Of a DNA stretch of 12,575 nt, positions 1 through 5,846 are shown piece by piece; within the stretch, counting starts at the first letter, position 1; the number at the start of each line of letters is the position of its first letter. Source of the stretch: CAZTPJ01 sp964614515 (GTDB lineage Bacteria > Planctomycetota > Phycisphaerae > Phycisphaerales > UBA1924). The stretch covers positions 1-12,575 of the forward strand of contig CAZTPJ010000090.1 in assembly GCA_964614515.1 (NCBI GenBank), in the 5' to 3' direction. The position numbers were made by a program, and so were the translations under genes. The notes below the pieces were generated by a model, which saw nothing but the letters and a program-made list of their open reading frames with translations, made no database searches and was not told where the DNA came from.

Positions 1-65
1 CTCCAAACGGGGCCTCCAAACGGGGCCTCCAAACGGGGCCTCCAAACGGGGCCTCGCAGCGGGGG
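1..65. repeat. 13-bp direct tandem repeat, 4 exact copies plus a decayed fifth
   Basis: The unit CTCCAAACGGGGC occurs four times head to tail without a mismatch (1-13, 14-26, 27-39, 40-52). A diverged fifth unit, CTCGCAGCGGGGG, follows at 53-65. The array touches the window edge and may extend to the left. Thirteen is not a multiple of three, so the array is unlikely to be coding. Exact identity between units suggests recent expansion. Function is unknown. Confidence 0.9.
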
Positions 66-331
66 CTCCGCGTTGGTGGCCCTGGAGTGACCGCGCGGGG
101 TGAGGGATGGAGGCGGCCGTGATCTCGACTGGCCAACCAAGCGCGACGGCCGATACGCATTCGTGCCATCAGGATCGCTTCGATCTTGATGTGCCTTCGT
201 GCCAGCACGATCGCTTCGATCTTGATGTCTTGGGCGTCCGCACGTCGGAAGTTTATGTATGTGAAACGACCGACACCCCGCGGAAGCGAGGGACACAATG
301 ATAGTTCACCGCGACATCCCACGCCCCGGAA
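66..331. other. Non-coding stretch with no recognised gene
   Basis: Apart from the 36-bp repeat, this stretch holds no gene I can support. Short open frames exist on both strands, including a minus-strand frame open to the left edge, but none has a recognisable domain or a convincing ribosome binding site. High GC content makes long open frames common by chance. Confidence 0.5.
160..228. repeat. Two direct repeats of 33 bp, period 36 bp
   Basis: Positions 160-192 and 196-228 match at 31 of 33 bases; only the tenth and thirteenth bases differ. Each copy contains the small inverted repeat GATCG-CTT-CGATC (173-185 and 209-221). The period is twelve codons. On the minus strand one open frame reads the copies as DIKIEAIVLARR and HIKIEAILMARM, and that frame stays open from about 322 to the window edge. 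I do not recognise it as a gene, and it would have to run through the 13-bp repeats. Confidence 0.85.
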
Positions 332-359
332 CACCAAGATCGGAGGACCGATCTTGGTG
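332..359. repeat. Perfect inverted repeat, 12-bp stem with AGGA loop
   Basis: The arm CACCAAGATCGG (332-343) pairs without mismatch to 348-359 across the four-base loop AGGA. There is no T tract on either side, so it does not look like a classical intrinsic terminator. The loop and its 5' flank (342-347, GGAGGA) resemble a Shine-Dalgarno sequence followed by in-frame TTG (354) and GTG (357) codons of the downstream membrane-protein frame. The hairpin could therefore sequester a start if translation begins there, but it could equally be a dispersed palindrome. Confidence 0.8.
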
Positions 360-419
360 GCACGGCCGAACATCTCAATGCCACCCCGCCGACCACCCCA
401 CCTCCCAATACACTTGCCC

Positions 420-1181
420 ATGCGCATCCCCGGCCTCCCGGAACTACGGCACTATCGCGGCCCGACCGCCTGGCTTCGGGCGCTGGCGATCGTGCTTTGG
501 CAACTGCGGGTGACGGGGCTGGTCCTTCCGCCGTGGTTGCTAGGCCTGGCGGCCGGGAGCTTGATCGCGCTGACTCTTGCGCCGGCCGTGTTGCAACGGT
601 TTGGCTCGCACCCGGCGATCATGATTGGATACGTGGCGGCGACGAACATCTGGCTTGTGAGTGTGTTGTGCATCCCGGCCGTGGTGCGCGCTCGCAGCGC
701 GTGGCGACGCGACCTGATTCGTCACGGAGTTCAGATCTGTCTGCGCTGCGGGCGTGATGCCGGGCAGGAGGATGTGCAGCAGTGCCCCTCATGCAGCGCG
801 GACATGACCGATCTTCTCACCCGTGCGTGGGAGCCGCCGCCGATCGTCGCGCTGTATCCCGACTTGCTCGAATGCCGCACGCGCGAGGAGGCCATGCGCA
901 CGCTCGCGGCTGCACAAGCGCGAGCCGGCGTGCTGTTCCTCTATCGCCACCTCACGCTGGGCCTGATCCTCGTTGGCCTGTTGATCTTCTGGATCATCGT
1001 GTTCAACATCGCCGACCGCATCGCCTATCGGCAGCGCGTCGATCTTCCCGCATGGGTGAAGTACGCGATCATGACGTGCGCCATTGTCTCGATGCCGCTC
1101 GCGGCCAGCGCGTGGTATGGGCTGGTACTCGCGCGAGTGCGCACGGAGATTCGCCTCGCGTTGACCGGCGAACCGACGTGA
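420..1181 (+). CDS. Membrane protein with internal zinc ribbon
   Basis: A 253-residue protein of unknown function. Numbering from the ATG at 420, two hydrophobic helices (about 33-55 and 67-90) precede a cytosolic-type insert carrying two CxxC pairs (C107/C110 and C122/C125), which should bind one zinc ion. Two more helices follow (about 178-198 and 213-236). The arrangement of a zinc ribbon within a small polytopic membrane protein is common in planctomycetes; no enzymatic motif is visible. The start is uncertain. The frame is open upstream, with ATG at 378 and TTG/GTG at 354/357 that lie downstream of GGAGG. I chose 420 because the residues before it are proline-rich and low in complexity. 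The gene ends 181 bp before the stop of the convergent recombinase gene. Confidence 0.65.
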   Translation: MRIPGLPELRHYRGPTAWLRALAIVLWQLRVTGLVLPPWLLGLAAGSLIALTLAPAVLQRFGSHPAIMIGYVAATNIWLVSVLCIPAVVRARSAWRRDLIRHGVQICLRCGRDAGQEDVQQCPSCSADMTDLLTRAWEPPPIVALYPDLLECRTREEAMRTLAAAQARAGVLFLYRHLTLGLILVGLLIFWIIVFNIADRIAYRQRVDLPAWVKYAIMTCAIVSMPLAASAWYGLVLARVRTEIRLALTGEPT

Positions 1182-1191
1182 TGCGAGCCGC

Positions 1192-1288
1192 GTGCCGGGT
1201 GCCATGGTCTCGCAGACGGGTGTGACCATGCGTTCAATCTTGCACCCCCGCATGGCTACGGCTGCGCCGAAGCCATGGCACCCGGCAC
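1192..1288. repeat. Nested inverted repeat between convergent genes (16-bp outer arms)
   Basis: The arm GTGCCGGGTGCCATGG (1192-1207) is matched exactly by its reverse complement at 1273-1288. The 65-base interior contains three smaller inverted repeats: GTCT-CGC-AGAC (1207-1217), CCATGCG/CGCATGG (1226-1232 with 1249-1255) and CGGC-TGC-GCCG (1259-1269). Folded as RNA this would be a closing stem with three branches. It sits between the 3' ends of two convergent genes. It could be a bidirectional transcription barrier, a miniature mobile or fold-back element, or a structured RNA. No target-site duplication is evident at its edges. Confidence 0.8.
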
Positions 1289-1361
1289 CCTCGACATCTT
1301 CGACTTCCTCTGCTTTCAGAACCTCTTCGCCGCGTGCCAGCCGTAGCGTCGCGGGCATCCA

Positions 1362-2339
1362 TCACGGCCTCGGGTGACATCGCCGATGCACTTCTGACAG
1401 ACGCGATCGGTCGATGTGCGTGTAGATTTCGGTCGTGGCGATGTCGGCGTGGCCGAGGAGTTCCTGCACGATGCGCAGGTCCGCGCCGCCGGCGAGCAGG
1501 TGCGTCGCAAATGAATGCCGCAGCGTGTGCGGGTGCGCATCCTTGATCCCCGCGCGCCTCGCGCACGCCTTGACCAACTTCCACACGCCCATGCGATCCA
1601 ACGGCCGTCCGAACCGCGAGAGAAACACGCGCCCCAAATCCCGCCGTGACACGGCCAACACGGGGCGAGCGTGATCGAGATACTGCTGCACCGCGCGGCA
1701 CGACGCCTCCGCGATGGGCACGAGCCGTCGCCGGTTGCCTTTGCCGAGCACGCGAACGAGCCGCGTCTTGAGGTCAATATCGCTGAGCGTGATCGCGCCG
1801 ACTTCCGATGCGCGAAGGCCGCAGGCATACATCATTTCAAGCACTGCGCGGTTGCGCAGAGCAAGCGCGGCCTGGAGCTCGCGATTCTCCGGTTCGCCCT
1901 GCGGCGGCGAAAGCATGGCGCGCATCTGTCCGGGCGTGAGCACGCCGGGCAACCGCCTCGCTCGCCGTGGCGCTTCGAGCAGCGTCGTGACATCCTCCGC
2001 GATCACGCCCGTCGCAAGCATCCATCGGCAGAACATGCGAATGGATGTGCGATGCCGCGCAACAGTCGAGGCATCGAGACCGCGCTCGCTGCGCAGCGAA
2101 GCAAGGTGTTCGGCGAGCACCCGCGGCGTGATCTCCGATGGCTCTTTCACGCCGTGTTCGGTGAGGAAGTGCAGGAGCGATCTGATGTCGCGTTCATATC
2201 CATCGAGCGTCGCGGGCGACAGTCCCGCCTCCACTCGGCAATGCGTCAGAAAACCCGCCCGCGCCACCGCCAGCGGCGACGGCACACCCACCAGCGGCGG
2301 CCACGGCTTATGACGACGAGTTGTCGCGGAACCGGACAT
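1362..2339 (-). CDS. xerD: Tyrosine recombinase, XerD type
   Basis: A 325-residue tyrosine site-specific recombinase. Residues about 25-110 form the SAM-like N-terminal DNA-binding domain. The catalytic domain (about 130-315) carries the full active-site set: R176 (in CGLRASE), K200 (in LGKGNRR), H271 and R274 (in HTLRHSFATHLL), H297 (in LLGHADIATTEIYTHI) and nucleophile Y306. XerC and XerD work together at dif to resolve chromosome dimers at division. XerD-like assignment rests on overall pattern; a XerC or single-Xer role cannot be excluded. The protein is about 25 residues longer at the N-terminus than the usual 300, so the true start may lie inside. The gene follows the ABC ATPase gene after 60 bp. 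No phage genes or att-like repeats accompany it, which favours a housekeeping recombinase over an integrase. Confidence 0.88.
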   Translation of the reverse strand: MSGSATTRRHKPWPPLVGVPSPLAVARAGFLTHCRVEAGLSPATLDGYERDIRSLLHFLTEHGVKEPSEITPRVLAEHLASLRSERGLDASTVARHRTSIRMFCRWMLATGVIAEDVTTLLEAPRRARRLPGVLTPGQMRAMLSPPQGEPENRELQAALALRNRAVLEMMYACGLRASEVGAITLSDIDLKTRLVRVLGKGNRRRLVPIAEASCRAVQQYLDHARPVLAVSRRDLGRVFLSRFGRPLDRMGVWKLVKACARRAGIKDAHPHTLRHSFATHLLAGGADLRIVQELLGHADIATTEIYTHIDRSRLSEVHRRCHPRP

Positions 2340-2399
2340 CGACTGCTGCTATCGGCCAACGCAGGCTCGATGGCACACTTGATCTGACAGGGCGTCGAA

Positions 2400-3764
2400 T
2401 CAACGCACGGCCGTACGCTCGCACGCGCGCCATGACGCGGCAAGCGGGAGTTGCACCAATCCGAAGAACGGCAGGTGCGATGAGGGCGGGTGCGTGACTT
2501 CGATCGGCCCGACGCGATCGATCTGATCGTGAAAGATCGCGTTGGCATTCGGGCCATCGCCAGGCTCGGAGGTCGTCAGCGTGATGGTGTACGGCCCTGG
2601 TTGCAGGTTCATCGTCACTTCGAGCCGAACGATCAGTTGCTCGCCCGCGGCCATCGCGGGCAGACGACAGCCGACCTGATCCGTGCCCGCGCTGAAGATG
2701 TGCGTGGCGAGACGATCGTGAATCCGCAGGCCCGTGCGCGGGCGAGCGATGTCGCGCGAGGCTTCAAGCATCAGATGAACCTCAAGCGTCTGGCCCAGTG
2801 GGATGGAGCGGACGTGTGAACCGGCGCGATCCGTCAGTGCGGCCGCGACGATGCGAAGGTCGCCCAGGCCGTGGCGGCCGGCCGCGCGCGGGCCGATCAC
2901 GTCGCCGGCGTGAATGTCCGCAGCGCTGAGTCCTTCGGCGGCGTCGCTGGCGGGGGGGGCGACGGGGGGATCGTCCATCGCCGCCGACGACCACCGCCCG
3001 CGCATCCGACCATCCTGCGCCCCAAGCAGGGAGTAATACCGCGACACGGCCTCGGTTGGATCGCCTTGATACGCCGTCACGCCCTTGTGCAGCAGGATCG
3101 CCTGATCGCACAGGGCGAGCACGGCCGCGGTGTCGTGACTCACGAACATCATGGTCGTTCCGCCGGCGAGCATCTCTCGGATTCGCGTGGCGCACTTCTG
3201 CTGGAAGAGGGCATCGCCGACGGACAGCGCCTCATCGACGAGAAAGACATCCGGCTCAAAGCACGCGAACATCGAAAAGCCGAGTCGCATGCGCATTCCC
3301 GTGCTGTACAGGCGTACCGGGCGGTCGAAGAAGTGATTGATCTCGGCGAAAGCTTCGATGCGTGACATGGTGCGATCGGCATACCCGCGCGGGAACGCCA
3401 GCATCGATGCGAGATGTCGCACGTTCTGGCGACCCGTAAGATTCGGATCAAGTCCCGCGCTGAGTTCGATCAGACTCAGCACGCGCCCGGCCACGCGCAA
3501 CCGCCCGCTCGTGGGCGTCATCGCGCCGGCGATCATTTTCAGCAGCGTGCTCTTGCCCGAGCCGTTGGGACCGATCACGCCAAGGCATTGCCCACCGTGC
3601 AGCGAAAGCGACACATCGCGCACGGCCCAGAAGTCCTCATGCAGCGATGCGCGACCCCCGCTGAGCCACTCCGCCGGACGATGCCAGGCTCGGCCGTAGA
3701 GCCGAAATCGCTTCCCGAGTTCTTCCGCCTGAATGATGATCTCGTCGCGCACGGGCATCCTCAC
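2400..3764 (-). CDS. ABC transporter ATPase with C-terminal Wzt-like domain
   Basis: ATP-binding subunit of a polysaccharide-export ABC transporter of the Wzt/TagH type. Residues about 10-245 form the nucleotide-binding domain, with Walker A GPNGSGKST (65-73), a signature of the Wzt form YSTGMRMRL (153-161), Walker B VFLVDE (173-178) and switch histidine H210. A linker rich in Pro, Ala and Asp (about 250-300) leads to a beta-sandwich region (about 302-423) resembling the Wzt C-terminal domain, which in O-antigen exporters binds the finished glycan. The usual partners (ABC-2 permease, glycosyltransferases) are absent from the window. The start is GTG 3764 or ATG 3758; a G-run at 3764-3769 is correctly spaced for the ATG. 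The linker codons contain an 8-base C tract. The gene lies 57 bp after the fliN-like gene. Confidence 0.88.
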   Translation of the reverse strand: MRMPVRDEIIIQAEELGKRFRLYGRAWHRPAEWLSGGRASLHEDFWAVRDVSLSLHGGQCLGVIGPNGSGKSTLLKMIAGAMTPTSGRLRVAGRVLSLIELSAGLDPNLTGRQNVRHLASMLAFPRGYADRTMSRIEAFAEINHFFDRPVRLYSTGMRMRLGFSMFACFEPDVFLVDEALSVGDALFQQKCATRIREMLAGGTTMMFVSHDTAAVLALCDQAILLHKGVTAYQGDPTEAVSRYYSLLGAQDGRMRGRWSSAAMDDPPVAPPASDAAEGLSAADIHAGDVIGPRAAGRHGLGDLRIVAAALTDRAGSHVRSIPLGQTLEVHLMLEASRDIARPRTGLRIHDRLATHIFSAGTDQVGCRLPAMAAGEQLIVRLEVTMNLQPGPYTITLTTSEPGDGPNANAIFHDQIDRVGPIEVTHPPSSHLPFFGLVQLPLAASWRACERTAVR

Positions 3765-3821
3765 CCCCCGCGAGGCGCTGCGGGCTGGTTCAGATCATTC
3801 GCACTGAATCGGCGTCGGACG

Positions 3822-4124
3822 CTACGCGGCCTTGGAAGGGGCGTGACTTCGCGACGAATCCCCGCCCATGGCCTCGACCCGGGACTTGAGATCCCCGATG
3901 TGCGTGATGCGGAGCCCGAAGTTCTCGCCGACCTTTACGGCCGTGCCAAGACCAAGCCGCTTGTTGTTGACCAGGAGTTCCAGTTCCTCTTCGGCGTGCT
4001 TTGGAAGTTCGATGATGACGCCGGGAACCAGGGAAATGACTTGGGCCAAAGTCATCTGGCGCTCGCCGAGATGAACGATGAGGGGAACTTCTAGTTTCAA
4101 GATGGCGGTGACATCGGCGGGCAT
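3822..4124 (-). CDS. fliN: FliN-like flagellar motor switch protein (SpoA domain)
   Basis: A 100-residue protein made almost entirely of one SpoA/surface-presentation domain (about 7-80). It starts with the typical strand pattern ILKLEVPLIVHLGE, then the 'SLVPGVIIELPKHAEEELELLVNNKRLGLGTAVKV' region written here only in outline, and ends with LRITHIGD. FliN forms the base of the flagellar C-ring and binds the switch regulator. The protein lacks the N-terminal extension of E. coli FliN (137 residues), as expected of short versions in other phyla. A related SpoA role in type III secretion is possible but no other secretion gene is near. It is the first gene of a minus-strand run fliN > ABC > xerD. 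No other flagellar genes are in the window, so it is an isolated copy here. Confidence 0.82.
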   Translation of the reverse strand: MPADVTAILKLEVPLIVHLGERQMTLAQVISLVPGVIIELPKHAEEELELLVNNKRLGLGTAVKVGENFGLRITHIGDLKSRVEAMGGDSSRSHAPSKAA

Positions 4125-4241
4125 GGCTGAGTCTCTATCGGCCCACGGACGGGGCGTCTGTGAGGGTTGGGTGCGCCGCCGCGAAGATGCCGCTCATGCG
4201 CCCGGACGCGTTCGCATGTGGCCTATCCTGTGCGTGTTCCA

Positions 4242-4327
4242 GCCGGAGTGGCGGAACTGGCAGACGCGACGGATTCAAAATCCGTTGGGGGTGAAACCCC
4301 GTGCAGGTTCGATTCCTGTCTCCGGCA
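4242..4327 (+). tRNA. tRNA-Leu, anticodon CAA
   Basis: An 86-base class II tRNA. The acceptor stem GCCGGAG (4242-4248) pairs with CTCCGGC (4320-4326), with discriminator A4327. The anticodon stem ACGGA/TCCGT encloses the loop TTCAAAA, giving anticodon CAA at 4276-4278, which reads UUG leucine codons. The long variable arm GGGG-TGAA-CCCC type (about 4287-4301) is diagnostic of Leu/Ser/Tyr tRNAs. The T loop is TTCGATT. The 3' CCA is not encoded. The gene is divergent from the fliN-like gene and convergent with the zinc-ribbon gene; its 3' end is not duplicated elsewhere in the window. Confidence 0.97.
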
Positions 4328-4367
4328 TTCGACATGGAGCATCGGCGAGAGTTTCGAGCGTCGGCTT

Positions 4368-4856
4368 TCACAGGTACGCGGCGCCGAACAGAACGAACAT
4401 CGCCAGCGCCACGACATGAACAACCCATATGAGAATCGCCCACCATCGCTGGCGAGCAGGTGATTGGGCGAGGAAGCGCGCTCGTTGTGCGGCGAGGATG
4501 ATCGCGAACAACCCGCTGCACCATCCGAAAAGATCGAGCGCAGTGAGCGCCGGGGACAACACGCCATCACCAAACACCAGTCGCCCCACGATCGGCACCA
4601 GAACGAAACATGCCGCGATGCCGGAAAAGAACCCTGGCGCCACGGCGGCGAACAGCCAGCCCATCCGCAGCCGCGCAATGCCAACCGTCAATACCAACGC
4701 TTGGCCACACTCAGGACACTTCGGGCGAGTGAGTGACTTCAGGTTGTACCCGCACAGCGGACACGGGGCCTCGTGATCGCGCAGGAATTCCAGAAGCATG
4801 ATGTCCCGCGGCGTGTAGTTCGGCGGACATTGATCCACATTCGGCGGCGTCGACAC
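4368..4856 (-). CDS. Zinc-ribbon membrane protein, function unknown
   Basis: A 162-residue protein. An N-terminal zinc ribbon with CPLCGYNL and CPECG knuckles (C32/C35 and C47/C50) is followed by three hydrophobic segments (about 66-91, 99-122 and 138-161). The CPxCGYxL...CPECG pattern before membrane helices is a familiar planctomycete architecture of unknown role. The start codon is GTG, supported by GAGGA six bases upstream (4863-4867). It is the last gene of the minus-strand run ispA > dxs > nadK and starts 84 bp after the nadK stop, so it may be co-transcribed. It faces the tRNA-Leu gene tail to tail with a 40-bp gap. Confidence 0.75.
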   Translation of the reverse strand: MSTPPNVDQCPPNYTPRDIMLLEFLRDHEAPCPLCGYNLKSLTRPKCPECGQALVLTVGIARLRMGWLFAAVAPGFFSGIAACFVLVPIVGRLVFGDGVLSPALTALDLFGWCSGLFAIILAAQRARFLAQSPARQRWWAILIWVVHVVALAMFVLFGAAYL

Positions 4857-4862
4857 GAGGCT

Positions 4863-4867
4863 TCCTC
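4863..4867 (-). promoter_or_regulatory. Ribosome binding site supporting a GTG start
   Basis: The minus strand reads GAGGA here, six bases before the GTG at 4856. It is the reason for accepting a GTG start for the zinc-ribbon gene, since the next in-frame ATG lies 57 bp further in. Confidence 0.55.
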
Positions 4868-4940
4868 GGCGGGTGTGTGGCTGACTACGTTCGCGACCAG
4901 TGGATGTTCGCCGCCCCTCCCCTCATGGCGGGTCGAATTT

Positions 4941-5810
4941 TCAGCCCCGTGCCTTGGGCACGGCCGCCCAGTGCATCTTGTCGATCAGTGTTGACCAGTA
5001 ACTCGCGTCGGGATTCTCGACAAACATCGCCTGTTGATGGTGACGGCGGAGCGAGATCGTTTCGCCGCCGTGGAGCCGAACGAGGTCACGGCCGTCGAGG
5101 ACGAGCGATGTTCCCGCGTCGCCGGCATCGTTGGCGCGGTCGATGATGATTTCGATGATGCTTTCGCCGCGGACGACGATCGGGCGAAAGGCCAGCGAAT
5201 GCGCCGCGAGCGTGGTGATGGTCAGGGCATCGACTTCGGGCGCGACGATCGGGCCACCCGCCGAGACGTTGTATGCCGTGGAGCCTGTCGGCGTGGAAAC
5301 GATCAGACCGTCGCCCGATCCGACGGGACCATCGCGCCCGTCGATGCGCAGGCGGAACTCGATCATGCGAAACGGGGGTCCGGCAGTGATCACGGCCTCA
5401 TTGAGCGCAAGGCCCGTGTGCGAAATCGCGCCACCCGATCGTCCGTGGACATCAACGCGGAGCATCATCGCCCGCCGCACCACAATCGGCCCATCGCTTA
5501 ACAGCGACGCGGACTGATGGCGGAAGGACTGCAAGTCGAATTCCGCGAGGAATCCGAGTTTGCCGAGGTTGATGCCCAGCAGGGGCAGCGAGTGCGGCGC
5601 GAACGTCCGCGCGGCGGAGAGCAATGTGCCATCGCCGCCGAGAACAACCACGAGGTCGGCCGTGTCCGCGTGGGGGGGGGGCACATCGTCGCTGGTATCA
5701 CATTCGGCGATCAGCGTGCCGTGGCGACTGATGAGCGATCGCACGTCATCGGCGACAGCGCCAGCGCCGGGGATGGAGCGGTTCACGGCGAGGATAATCG
5801 AACGTGGCAT
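4941..5810 (-). CDS. nadK: NAD kinase
   Basis: A 289-residue cytosolic enzyme that phosphorylates NAD to NADP using ATP. The family fingerprint is complete: GGDGT at 58-62 with catalytic D60, NLGKLGFLAE (81-90), the LNEAVI segment with N137/E138, and the glycine-rich substrate segment GDGLIVSTPTGSTAY (166-180) followed by SAGGP. Length is normal for bacterial NadK. The gene starts 36 bp after the dxs stop; GGGGAG about 11 bases upstream of the ATG is a plausible ribosome binding site. Position beside ispA and dxs is a known bacterial arrangement and fits the NADPH demand of isoprenoid synthesis. A run of ten C (plus-strand G at 5672-5681) encodes the Pro-Pro-Pro-His at about 44-47, a site prone to slippage. 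Confidence 0.95.
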   Translation of the reverse strand: MPRSIILAVNRSIPGAGAVADDVRSLISRHGTLIAECDTSDDVPPPHADTADLVVVLGGDGTLLSAARTFAPHSLPLLGINLGKLGFLAEFDLQSFRHQSASLLSDGPIVVRRAMMLRVDVHGRSGGAISHTGLALNEAVITAGPPFRMIEFRLRIDGRDGPVGSGDGLIVSTPTGSTAYNVSAGGPIVAPEVDALTITTLAAHSLAFRPIVVRGESIIEIIIDRANDAGDAGTSLVLDGRDLVRLHGGETISLRRHHQQAMFVENPDASYWSTLIDKMHWAAVPKARG

Positions 5811-5846
5811 GGGGAAGGGTACTCCCCGCGGCGGTTGTGCCCGCGT

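Noticed and set aside
107..301. Plus-strand 64-codon open frame over the 36-bp repeats
   Set aside because: No ribosome binding site, no domain, composition typical of shadow frames; the repeat is better described as DNA.
4224..4229. TATCCT as a -10 box for the tRNA-Leu gene
   Set aside because: Position is plausible but no -35 hexamer is found at 16-18 bp, so support is too weak to list.
1362..4327. xerD plus tRNA-Leu as an integrative element
   Set aside because: The tRNA 3' end is not duplicated, no excisionase, phage or cargo genes are present, and housekeeping-type genes lie between them.
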